Shown one piece after another: positions 55,736 through 64,000 of a stretch of 64,000 bases of DNA (its first letter is position 1; each line of letters opens with the position of its first letter). A model generated the notes under the pieces. The model was not told the DNA's origin, did not search any database, and worked only from the letters and a program-made list of their open reading frames with translations. Where the stretch lies: positions 263,348,077 through 263,412,076 of the forward strand of contig CP136061.1 of the NCBI GenBank assembly GCA_032622095.1. The letters run 5' to 3'. Both the position numbers and the translations under genes were made by a program. The stretch comes from Siphonodentalium dalli (taxonomy: Eukaryota > Mollusca > Scaphopoda > Gadilida > Siphonodentaliidae).

Positions 55736-55865
55736 TCAAACTCCCATTCAATTACATGCAAAAAGTATGAGATAACTCATAGTCAGTAGTCGAAGTGTTA
55801 ACCTTTCATGTTTCCATGGTAACTGTGGGTGTTCTTAATGCTATGGCAATCTTTCATCTTTCCAG

Positions 55866-56029
55866 GAAGGTGACAGAGTTTATTTGTTCAAATCGAAATC
55901 TGGGTCGTATGCAGAATACTCCGTCGCTGATGAATGTGATATTGGTGTCCTACCTGAATGTGTTTCATTTGAACAGGGCACTGGAATCGGTGTCCCGTAT
56001 TACACGGCTGTTGGAGCTATGATCAACAG
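55866..56029 (+). CDS. CRYZ: Zeta-crystallin/quinone oxidoreductase-like gene, exon B
   Basis: Acceptor CATCTTTCCAG, donor GTTAGC; starts in phase 0 and ends in phase 2. The peptide EGDRVYLFKSKSGSYAEYSVAD...IGVLPECVSFEQGTGIGVPYYTAVGAMINR matches the GDRV...GxYAEY...LP..F.QGA..GxPYxTA block of the family, which links the catalytic and nucleotide-binding domains. The A-B junction reads K|EGDRV, as expected. Its damaged duplicate is at 48832-48920. Confidence 0.9.
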
Positions 56030-56174
56030 GTTAGCATCTTCATCTTAACCATTTCTTTAATCCTTTCATACCCATAGATACCCCCCACATGGACTGCATC
56101 AGACGACACTCCGTAGTGAATGCTTCCATCTGTGTGAAACTCCATGTGGGTTAAACATTAAACATCGCTGCAGT

Positions 56175-57127
56175 TATTATCGCTGAAGGGGTCACTCTCA
56201 CCAAAAAAAAGTGCTGAAGGGTACACAGGGTTTGTGATCGCCACTAACATAATTACTGAAACTGTATTTCTGAAAGTCTGGTGCCCATGTACAGTTGGTC
56301 ATTAGCAGTTTGTTTTCAGTTCATTTTAAAGGGGTACTGTACACAAAGATAGGCGATTTTTTTTATTTACTCCCATTGAAATAACGTTCAAGTTAGATTG
56401 TGTTCGTGTTATTATGAGTTTTGTATAAACCTAATTTAACGAAGAAAATATTGATCTTGGAAACAAAAATATTACGATTCCAAACTACGCGCCATGTTTT
56501 TGACCTTCACCGGAGAAGATGCAGCTCGCAGGAAGAACCGGAAGTTCATTGCTCACAGCTTGGATTGATGCATTCAATTTCTTCCATCGAACAATCTCAC
56601 TCCCTATGAAAATATTTGACGCTTTATGACTCTTGATTCTTTCTCCTTTTTTCTGAATCGATTATAACGGGCCTTCTTTTGCAGGTAACATGTTTTGTTT
56701 GCAACTCAATAATGTTCGCGAACGGCCGTCGATAAAAGACACGCAACATATGCGATTTCAAGAACGGTAACTCGTAATGGCATAATTCTCCATTTTATGA
56801 CTCCAGCCATAGATGAATTTATATTAAATAATTCAGTTTTACTTTTACGATAGCCTGTTAACCGGAACGTTTTCATGCAGTAGACATCGTCGACTCAAAT
56901 TAGTTATTTTATAATATAATATTCATATTAGATCGCTATTGTCACCGAGAATTTATTGAAATTGGGGCACAGTACCCCTTTAATGTTCATTGGAACGTAA
57001 ACAAATATTCTCTAACAGAAATCATGGCAGATACGGCATTTCAAACCATGTGTACCCTTGAACAGCAATTTTTCAAATCCTCTGTACCCTTCAGCATTTT
57101 TTGGTGAGAGTGACCCCTTCAGCGTTA
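56175..57127. mobile_element. Terminal-inverted-repeat element in intron B-C
   Basis: CGCTGAAGGGGTCACTCTCACC near 56183 is inverted as GGTGAGAGTGACCCCTTCAGCG near 57104, and homology continues inward (GCTGAAGGGTACA). The flanks share TTATTAT. It contains the TTAA element below. Confidence 0.8.
56330..56979. mobile_element. TTAA-flanked MITE (piggyBac-like), 650 bp
   Basis: Ends AGGGGTACTGT and ACAGTACCCCT are inverted repeats flanked on both sides by TTAA (56326-56329 and 56980-56983), the piggyBac target. No transposase. Nested inside the element at 56175-57127. Confidence 0.8.
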
Positions 57128-57133
57128 TTATCC

Positions 57134-57782
57134 CTTTCATGACGGGATGCATACTGGTGCAGCATTAAAGATCCTGTGCCAGTGCATCCTCTTATATATG
57201 CAAGTCTCACATATATAAGAGAATGCCATGGCTTACAAGGTCAAGGTAAATATTGTTAGTCCAATGTTTTCTGTTATATACAGTAATGCTCTAAGTAATC
57301 GACTCCTTAACCACAGAAGAATTATGTGTAACTTTTCAGGATTTAGTCGGAAATATGGTTTGTTGCCACTCATCGGAAAGCTCAAAGCTCTCAGTGAGAG
57401 CTTTCTGGTGATTGCCAACAAGCCATATTTCTGATTAAATCCTGAAAAGTTACCCATAATTTTGCTGTGGTTAAGGAGTCGATTATTTAGGGCATTACTG
57501 TGTATTTGGATCACAGCTTTATTGAGATATCTTGGTTTATAACATTTCCATGACTGGAGCTTTCTGAGATTCTTCTTATATTATCGAGTCTCTCATCTCC
57601 CATAGGGAGCCATGCATATATAAGAGCATATATTGGCCTAACAATATTTACCTTGACCTTGTAAGCCAGTGCATTCTCTTATATATGCGAGGCTTCCTAT
57701 GGGAGACTCGCATATATTTTATTAGAAAATCACTGGCACAGGATCTTTAATGCTGCACCAGCGCAGCTCCCATCATGAAAGT
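57134..57782. mobile_element. Inverted-repeat element with a nested fold-back MITE
   Basis: Arms 57134-57262 and 57637-57782 pair (CTGGTGCAGCATTAAAGATCCTGTGCCAGTG and TATATAAGAGAATGC...GGCTTACAAGGTCAAGG). Between them a 220-bp palindrome, 57281-57500, has ends CAGTAATGC / GCATTACTG and arms CGACTCCTTAACCACAG, CTTTTCAGGATTTAGTC, GGAAATATGG.TTGTTG. Further copies of the inner MITE are at 58208-58330 (half) and 62289-63375 (interrupted). Confidence 0.85.
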
Positions 57783-57924
57783 GTTACAAAGTAATTTATG
57801 CTATAGTAACGTATGCTACATCGACATATGTAGCACAAGCTAACACCTTTTACACATTTAGACTAAAATTTTGATGATCCAAGATGGTTATCAATCTGAG
57901 TCTTTGTCTACCATAGCAGATGAG

Positions 57925-58026
57925 GCCATGCAGAATGAGGTCACCAGAGGTTGAATTTGGTTATGCTAGCCTGCTATGTGAGATAGTGTCACTAAATTCA
58001 CACTCTGGGGACCTGCAAATGACAGA
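57925..58026. mobile_element. Palindromic MITE (GCAGAATGAGG family), copy 5
   Basis: GCAGAATGAGGTCACCAGAGG...CACTCTGGGGACCTGCAAATGACAG; the right end lost the CATTCT portion. The hairpin is otherwise recognisable. Confidence 0.7.
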
Positions 58027-58104
58027 CTCACTAAACTGAAGCTTGATCAGTTTATTTCTAAGTGTTGTTTTATCTGTTTATTTCTGAGCGTTGTTTATTT
58101 CTAG

Positions 58105-58156
58105 GGGTCATGCCAAGAAAGGTCAGACATTACTGGTTCATGGAGCAAGTGGCGGG
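58105..58156 (+). CDS. CRYZ: Zeta-crystallin/quinone oxidoreductase-like gene, exon C
   Basis: Acceptor ATTTCTAG, donor GTAAGT; 52 bases, phase 2 in, phase 0 out. Encodes (R)GHAKKGQTLLVHGASGG, the first strand and the first half of the nucleotide-binding loop (A-S-G-G-V-G), which is completed by the first codons of exon D (VGLACVQIGKHLG). Confidence 0.9.
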
Positions 58157-58207
58157 GTAAGTTTATCAACTTATACTTCAAATGTATGATGATGTTTATT
58201 TAAGAAA

Positions 58208-58330
58208 TACAGTAATGTCCTAAATTATCGACTCCTTAACCACATCAGAATTATAGGTAACTTTTTAGGATTTAGTCGGAAATATGGCTTGTTGCCATTC
58301 ATCGGAAAGCTCTCACTGTAACTCTTGTTA
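58208..58330. mobile_element. Half copy of the CAGTAATG fold-back MITE
   Basis: ATACAGTAATGTCCTAAATTATCGACTCC...GGAAAGCTCTCACTG aligns with the left arm of 57281-57500; the right arm is absent. Confidence 0.75.
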
Positions 58331-58849
58331 TGATCAAGACTATGCAGTTTGAAATATGACCTTGCCTAAATCTGCATACAAGGCTCATCCTGATTGGTCA
58401 GTAACCTTGGTTCCCATGGATTTATGAATGTTATTTTGTGGTAGATATTCTGAATTGTATCACAAAAAGCATGGTCAAATCCAATCCATCAATACAATGC
58501 TGTCATCGCCTCAAACTTTCAGAAGGCTCGTATTTCAAACCACAGGCAAATTGGTAAATATCTTAATAGACTGAAGAAAGAGATATACAGTTATGCTCTA
58601 ATTAATCAACCCCTTTAACAAGGTTATAGGCCGGAAATGACCGCAGTCATACCACCAGTCAACCGCGGTCAAGTGGTATCTCCGCAAAAGCTAGACATTG
58701 ACATATTTTTTTAAATGCACTAGCCAAGTAAATTACAGTCGCTTTAATTTGTTTTGCGATCACCATGTACCGCGATAATTGTCATGACCGCCATACACCC
58801 AGTTAATTTTTTTGTGACGGCTGGTATGCAATGTATTTGTCATATCCGA

Positions 58850-59290
58850 CCATATTTAATTATACCCCCCCCCGCAAAAAAATTGTTGGGTGGGGGGGGG
58901 GGGTATACTGGAATCTGTTTAGCCATCTATTGTCTGTCGTCCATCCATTGTCTGTTGACACACATTTGTTTGGAGTTTTTTTTTTATGGTTTTCTGTAAA
59001 ACTTGGCGCAGACATCAACCACCATGGGAACCTGTGCACCTGTGATTATGACATCTGTCGGATTTTTTTTGGTGGAGTTATCCCCCTTTTTCGACTTAGA
59101 AAATGTTCGCAACATGTATAATTTTGTAAATTTTTAGGTCAATAGGTTTAGGATTAGTGTTAGGGGTTAGGTTTGTGCACCTGCAATGGGAATCTGTTAT
59201 TTTATTATTTTAACTAAATGTTTACTGACATGTGAAACATCTTAGTGTTTTTAAAACACAGGGGGGGGGGGGGGTATCCTTAATCCCATT
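58850..59290. repeat. Dispersed repeat with C and G runs
   Basis: A hairpin TATACCCCCCCCCGCAA / TTGGGTGGGGGGGGGGGGTATA at 58861-58906 heads a segment with TCTGTCGTCCATCCATTG; another G run at 59260-59273 with TATCC. Same style as the 5300-5690 repeat family. Confidence 0.55.
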
Positions 59291-59344
59291 GGGACACTCA
59301 CACCTCTAGTTGGTATTTATACAGGAAAATTTTATTTTTCATGT

Positions 59345-59396
59345 TTTCAGGTTGGATTGGCCTGCGTACAGAAAATGTTTTTTATGTTTTCAGCAT
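59345..59396 (+). repeat. Duplicated acceptor and first codons of exon D
   Basis: TTCATGTTTTCAG plus GTTGGATTGGCCTGCGTACA are identical to the real acceptor and start of exon D at 59805-59838. The copy then continues GAAAATGTTTTTTATGTTTTCAG, a second acceptor-like sequence. The pseudo-exon has no donor of its own in frame. Confidence 0.9.
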
Positions 59397-59817
59397 GTTA
59401 AAGACATATTATGGACTTGTTCGAGTGCGATAAACTTATAAGTTAGTTCTCAGGCGCTATGCCAACCTGGGGAATGTTACATTCTACTAACATCACCAAA
59501 TATTTCAAATAAATCGACCATACCACTCCATAGAAAACATCGTCTGAACTATGCTCAATTGTAAATATTTACATCTCAATTCGGGACGCAGCAATTGGCA
59601 ATAAACTAACGGCAAGATTTCGCCATCTAGCATCATTCTATTTAATTAATATATAAGAATGACGGTGTGTGTTGTCAATTTGGATTAATATTTGTAAAAT
59701 TAACTACCGATACTTTGAGCAATACTATTCTCCATTTCTATATTTGCTCAACCTACCGGAGTGTTTCACATCACTTTAAATTGGCTTGCGTACAAATAAA
59801 ATTTTTCATGTTTTCAG

Positions 59818-59967
59818 GTTGGATTGGCCTGCGTACAGATCGGAAAGCATCTGGGCATGGAGGTGTTTGCAACAGCAGGGTCCCAGATGGGGATGGACGT
59901 AGTAAGAAGAAATGGTGCCGATCATGTGTTTAATCATAGAAATGATGGATATCTCGATGAAATAAAG
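59818..59967 (+). CDS. CRYZ: Zeta-crystallin/quinone oxidoreductase-like gene, exon D
   Basis: Acceptor GTTTTCAG, donor GTATGA; 50 codons in phase 0. Encodes VGLACVQIGKHLGMEVFATAG...VVRRNGADHVFNHRNDGYLDEIK: the rest of the Rossmann nucleotide-binding loop, the strand ending in ATAG that contacts the NADPH ribose/phosphate, and the GADHVFNHR stretch conserved in CRYZ. Confidence 0.92.
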
Positions 59968-60356
59968 GTATGAGTAACCATAGAAATGATGGATATCTCA
60001 ATGAAATAAAGGTATGAGTAACCATAGAAATGATGGATATCTCAATGAAATAAAGGTACCATAGAAACGATGGATAGCTCGATTAAATAAAGGTATGAGT
60101 AACCAATGAAACGATGGATAGCTCGATTAAATAAAGGTATGAGTAACCATAGAAACGATGGATAGCTCGATGAAATAAAGGTATGAGTAACCATAGAAAC
60201 GATGGCTATCTCGATGAAATAAAGGTATGAGTAACCATCGAAACGATGGCTATCTCGATGAAATAAAGGTATGAGTAACCATAGAAACGATGGCTATCTC
60301 GATTAAATAAAGGTATGAGTAACCATAGAAACGATGGATATCTCGATGAAATAAAT
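59968..60356 (+). repeat. Minisatellite derived from the exon D end and its splice donor
   Basis: About nine copies of a 44-bp unit: GTATGAGTAACCATAGAAA then YGATGGMTATCTCGATGAAATAAAG. The second half of each unit is the last 30 bases of exon D (HRNDGYLDEIK) and each unit ends in an AAAG-GTATGAG donor-like junction. One unit (near 60056) is shortened. Confidence 0.95.
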
Positions 60357-60639
60357 GTTAGACACCTGATTAAAACATTTTTGAATTATCCAATTTGTCC
60401 TCATCATTGACACATTTGACCTCATTATTGACACATTTGTCATCTTAAAAAGCAATCAGACATCAGAAACTATTTAGAAAGTAACAGATAATAACTAAGA
60501 AATATATTCCCTGCTTTATTTTTTCGACTTTATAAGGTTCTCCGTCAAAACTTCAAAAAGTTCCAAGGTTTTGTACTGGTGGAATATGATCTCTACGGGC
60601 GTTAGCCAGGGCAGAGATTCATGGCATGATCTATGCGGA

Positions 60640-61478
60640 TTACAGGTCTGTTGATTGTGACCGGCCTCTGTTGTTTGCAGTCTAAAGTTGGTGAATCTGG
60701 TGTAAATCTGACTGTCCAGATGAATATTATAAGTAGTTAAATGCAGGGTCCGCGCTGGACTGAAATTTACTTTTGCCAAATAATTTGCCAAATGTAAATA
60801 TTTTTTGCCAAATTGTTTTTAGAATTTGCCAAATATTATCACTAATAGTATCATTTTCTGCTACCTTGATTGAGTCTTATGTTCCGACACTCGCGGTTTG
60901 ATATCGATAGAAAAGCAGTTAGTTAATTATTATACTCTCATCTCTATTGTGGTTTATCATACAGCAATAAACCAATCACCGAACAATACAATGATGGTAG
61001 AAGCGTTGCTTCATCAGAAGGGAACATCACAAGAGGATTAATTTAAACACCACAATCACATTTAATACGAGTAATCCCTCCACCCATCGATACTAATGCT
61101 ATCAGATTAACTGCATATTAATATAATACTAATATATTCCATTGTAATAATTTCCTAAAATGAATGGTATTGATTAACCAATATTTTTCAACTTTAGTGA
61201 GGAATTAAAAAGTGACATGCCAAAACTTTTGCCAAATGAATTTGTTTTTGCTAAATGTGAATTATTTTTGCCATTGGCAAATTTGGCAAGTGGCAGCAAC
61301 AACCCTGGTTGAATGTGTGTGTTACACATCTGCCGATTGTGATGACCGGCCTCTTGTTTTTTCAGGCTATAAAGTTGGTGAATCTGGTGTAAATTTAACT
61401 ATCGAGATGTTTATTATAAATAGTTTAATGTGTGGGTTACACATCTGCTGATTGTGACTGGCCTCTTGTATTTTGCAG
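60640..61478 (+). repeat. Tandem copies of the exon E acceptor region, split by a hAT element
   Basis: A unit of about 115 bp with ACATCTGCYGATTGTGA.CGGCCTCTTGT, a pyrimidine stretch, an acceptor (TTTGCAG or TTTTTCAG), and the exon E start KVGESGVNL is present near 60640-60743 and 61319-61440, with the true exon E unit following at 61441. The two upstream pseudo-exons run into stops or non-homologous TTATAARTAGTT sequence after about 15 codons. The hAT element at 60744-61307 interrupts the first. Confidence 0.9.
60744..61307. mobile_element. hAT-type non-autonomous element, 564 bp
   Basis: Ends CAGGGTCCGCGCTG and (reverse complement of the right end) CAGGGTTGTTGCTG, flanked by GTTAAATG (60736-60743) and GTTGAATG (61308-61315), an 8-bp target duplication with one change. 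Subterminal TTGCCAAAT motifs repeat at both ends in inverted orientation. Confidence 0.85.
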
Positions 61479-61580
61479 GCTAAAGTTCGTGAATCTGGTG
61501 TGAATCTAACTATTGAGATGCTGTCCAATGTTAATCTACAAAGTGACATAGATCTTATGAGCTTCCATGGAACTGTTGTG
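61479..61580 (+). CDS. CRYZ: Zeta-crystallin/quinone oxidoreductase-like gene, exon E
   Basis: Acceptor GTATTTTGCAG, donor GTAAAC; 34 codons, phase 0. Encodes AKVRESGVNLTIEMLSNVNLQSDIDLMSFHGTVV. The IEMLxNVNLxxDxxLxxxxGxVV block is a hallmark of CRYZ and fixes the family. The next expected segment (Gly-rich turn and the C-terminal return to the catalytic domain) is not clearly present before the window ends. Confidence 0.92.
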
Positions 61581-61908
61581 GTAAACTCAATATCTTATTC
61601 TCCCTGAAGTGTGTGATAACAGAAATGAAAGGTACCCAAGTCACTCGAAGTGGATAAATGTGCCAAAAATATAAATGTATTCATTAAAATCACTGATAAG
61701 AAGAACTTGGAGAAACTGATTTTTAGAATATTTTTCAATGCGTTGAGCTTTTCCAATGTTATTGACTAATTGGACTTTTATCTGTAATTCCACTGTAACA
61801 GTAATGTTTACATAACAATGGTTTTGACATGTGAAAACTAATTACTGGAGAGTTATTAATAATGAACATAAGAACAAAGTATGTAGTTGTATGTACCCAC
61901 AGGGAGCC

Positions 61909-62035
61909 TCACAAAGATGGAACCATGCACTGTGGAGTGGCTTCTGCTGCACTTTACGTGGGGCTATCTATGGGTTAGAAGGCATTGAGGTTCTTTTTCA
62001 AAGTCTATATCTGGTCATCAAAACCTCATATTAAC
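61909..62035 (+). CDS. Candidate further exon of the CRYZ-like gene (doubtful)
   Basis: An acceptor-like ACCCACAG precedes GGAGCCTCACAAAGATGGAA. In phase 0, matching exon E's end, the reading stays open to a TAA near 62032 (GASQRWNHALWSGFCC...). In another frame HCGVASAALYVGLSMG resembles the family's AALYxGLxxGW region but hits a stop. A related piece occurs at 50128-50190 in the CRYZ relic, which supports descent from the gene, not that it is functional. Confidence 0.3.
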
Positions 62036-62333
62036 TCTTTCGCTGCCAGTCAGCACCACGGAAAGATTCCCCACTTCCAAGCATACCATACATGTATAAA
62101 AACATTATGTGTGTACATGGGTAACATAGTGTATCTCAAGTATTGCTTGTAATAATTTGTTGAAACTTCATATGTGATTAGACATAGGCATCACAAGTTC
62201 ATAGCCACTCATAGAGGTCATGTGACCGTGGCAACCATCTGGGTTTCCACACTAATGGCTATTTGATGCATATTCATGTTTATATGAGTACAGCAATGCC
62301 CTAAATAATCGATTCCTTAACCACAGCAGAATT

Positions 62334-63261
62334 GGGGAGATACCCCGTAATGATCGAAATTAAGTGCCGAGCAATATCATATTGGTCAAAACTAGTATCG
62401 CACGAAGGATCAGAATTAGCTAAAAATGTATTCCTTCTACTCAGGTATCTCAATGATGGTGATGCCATACTACAAAACAAGATTAAATGGATTTCGTTTA
62501 TCAAAGAAACTCTGCGAGAAGTAAATATGGAAAGTGCGTGGCAGAATCAGTCACCACTAAGCAAGACAGACATGAAACACATGAAAGCGAAATTAATAGA
62601 GCAACACACATGTTTGCCTCTTCGGCAATCTGAATATGTCTATTTCAAGCCGTGCCATATTTTATCGAAACATAAAGGATTCTGTCAGAATGAACCGATA
62701 CTTAGTATATATGCCATCTCATCTAGCTACGTATTTACTGAAATTTAGAACAGCCAATCACAGACTACCGGTAGAGCAATGCAGATGGAATAAAAGTACA
62801 TGTAAAGACACGAAATGCCCGTTATGTGGCGAAAATGTATGTGATGAATACCATTTTGTTATTTTGTGTACTGAACTCAACGATATGCGAGAAACCTATA
62901 TACCGAAGTATTACTGGGAAAACCCTAACAGAAATAAATTCTACAGACTGCTGTCACTGCTTAACATAAGTATATTGAAAAGAGTGAGCATTTTCTTAAA
63001 ATTAGCATTTATAAAGTTACCATGAAAAAAGTATTACATTATATTATATATAATGTAAATATTATATGAAACCATTTCAGAAAACATATTCCCAAATGTA
63101 TTAGCATTATTTGTATTTATTATCAATATCATATAATATGATGAACTCATTTATTGATGTATATGTATGTTGTGTATTGTTTGTATAATGTTGTGTAAAT
63201 TAGTTGTATGGCATGTTGCAACTTAGATGTTGACTTTGCTAATAAACAATACAATACAATA
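62334..63261 (+). mobile_element. 5'-truncated LINE insertion, 928 bp
   Basis: Bounded by the direct repeat CAGAATT (62327-62333 and 63262-63268), which is present once in intact copies of the host MITE. Ends in AATAAACAATACAATACAATA, a short AATAC microsatellite tail. 5' truncation and a tail are hallmarks of target-primed reverse transcription. Confidence 0.88.
62339..63025 (+). pseudogene. LINE ORF2 C-terminal region, one frameshift
   Basis: First frame: GRYPVMIEIKCRAISYWSKLV, a helical segment, KMKWISFIKETL-like region, WQNQSPLSKTDMKHMKAKL. Near 62640-62750 the reading moves to another frame: YLLKFRTANHRLPVEQCRWN, then CPLCGENVCDEYHFVILC, the C-x2-C-x7-H-x4-C zinc knuckle. This is the same C-terminal architecture as the LINE at 3-572 but from a different family. 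The RT domain is lost through 5' truncation. Confidence 0.85.
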
Positions 63262-63375
63262 CAGAATTACTGGTATGGGTAATTTTTCAGGATTTAGTCG
63301 GAAATATGGCTTGTTGTCATTCATCAGAAAGCTCTCAGTGAGAGTTTTCTGATGAATGGCAACGAGTCAATTTTT

Positions 63376-63639
63376 GTATATATGGGTGATATAATGCAGA
63401 AATTGGTAATTCTTAGCATTTATTTCTCACTTCACTTACCAAAATAAAACCTTGGAATAGTTAGGAAAATTCCTTGGAATTCCTAGGATATCCTAGGATC
63501 GGAGAACTTGGAAAAGCTTGGAAATCCTTGGGGCGGTATTGGAACGTTTCAAGTTAGGAAAACCTTGGAATACCTCAGAAAATTCAACCGAGCTCACATC
63601 CAAGGATTTCGAAGCTTTACAATATCTTAATCATTACTT
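63376..63639. repeat. CCTTGGAA / AAGCTTGG-rich segment
   Basis: Short motifs TCCTTGGAAT, CCTAGGAT and AAAGCTTGGAAATCCTTGG on the + strand are the reverse complement in style of the CCAAGCTTTACCAAGG units that follow, giving an inverted arrangement about 63640. Confidence 0.6.
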
Positions 63640-64000
63640 TTCCGAGGTTTACCAAGGTTGCAGCCTAGCTTTACCAAGCTTTCCCAAGGTTTCAAACCAA
63701 GCTTTACCAAGGTTTCCAACCAAGCTTTACCAAGCTTTACCAAAGTTTCCAACCTAGCTTTTCCAAGCTTTACCAAGGTTGCAGCCTAGCTTTACCAAGC
63801 TTTACCATGGTTGCAGCCTAGCTTTACCAAGCTTTACCAAGGTTGCAGCCTAGCTTTACCAAGCTTTAACAAGGTTGCAGCCTAGCTTTACCAAGCTTTA
63901 CCAAGCTTTACCAAGGTTGCAACCTTGACCAAGGTTGCAGCTAAGCTTTACCGAGCTTTACCAAGGTTGCAGCCTAGCTTTACCAAGCTTTACCAAGGTT
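63640..64000 (+). repeat. Minisatellite of ~38 bp, runs off the window
   Basis: Consensus TTTACCAAGCTTTACCAAGG plus TTGCAGCCTAGC, about nine full or partial copies, each with AAGCTT and a CCAAGG. The array continues beyond base 64000. Confidence 0.95.

Larger units (their letters stand above)
62289..63375. mobile_element. CAGTAATG-family fold-back MITE, interrupted by a LINE
   Basis: Left part 62289-62333 (ACAGCAATGCCCTAAATAATCG...CCACAGCAGAATT) and right part 63262-63375 (CAGAATTACTGG...TTTTTCAGGATTTAGTCGGAAATATGG) join to match 57281-57500. The right arm is truncated. Confidence 0.8.

Noticed and set aside
1-64000. CRISPR arrays, bacterial operons, rRNA or tRNA genes
   Set aside because: Introns, LINEs and hAT/Helitron elements show this is eukaryotic; the regular repeats lack CRISPR repeat-spacer layout, and no tRNA or rRNA sequence was recognised by eye.

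Overview
The window is eukaryotic nuclear DNA: AT-rich, with short exons bounded by GT/AG splice sites in long introns and very dense with transposon debris. The mix of CR1/L1-type LINE tails, Helitron-like ends with a CCGGG-type hairpin, many hAT and fold-back MITEs and homopolymer-rich dispersed repeats fits a marine invertebrate, most likely a mollusc (bivalve). That assignment is an inference; nothing in the window proves the species. A run of exactly 100 N (46915-47014) marks an assembly gap inside a tandem repeat.

Only two cellular genes can be supported, both on the + strand and both incomplete. (1) An armadillo-repeat protein, seen as an exon at 3627-3961, a phase-compatible exon at 30545-30680, and a diverged duplicate of the first exon at 44304-44626. 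(2) A zeta-crystallin/quinone oxidoreductase-like gene (CRYZ family), seen as five phase-consistent exons between 55258 and 61580. Its first exon and its C-terminal exons are not confidently visible. A broken partial duplicate of the CRYZ locus lies at about 48335-50190.

Layout: 1-3100 LINE remnants in both orientations and a 41-base C run; 3365-4480 ARM exon and flanks; 5300-8730 a tandem array of about 156-bp units; 8789-11872 a decayed pogo/Tigger-like transposon with a second, intact ORF and a nested MITE; 12376-13060 a large inverted repeat; 15281-18283 an inverted duplication enclosed by 41-bp direct repeats; 18400-25200 mostly unrecognised DNA with several local tandem repeats; 26204-27401 a Helitron-like element; 27700-29700 repeats and a perfect small MITE; 30290-31790 ARM exon followed by a second copy of the 156-bp array; 33100-36800 satellites; 39064-40075 a LINE with a deleted RT core; 40720-43810 MITEs and inverted minisatellites; 43830-45945 the ARM duplicate with a 943-bp hAT-type insertion; 46500-50400 arrays, gap and CRYZ-derived patchwork carrying two copies of one hAT element; 51946-55222 a second Helitron-like element ending 35 bp before a CRYZ exon; 55258-61580 the CRYZ-like gene with nested MITEs in its introns; 62289-64000 a LINE inserted in a MITE, then a minisatellite running off the window.

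The most unusual signal is in the CRYZ-like gene: several of its exon-intron junctions are themselves the seed of tandem repeats, so splice donors or acceptors with adjoining coding sequence are copied several times in the neighbouring intron.
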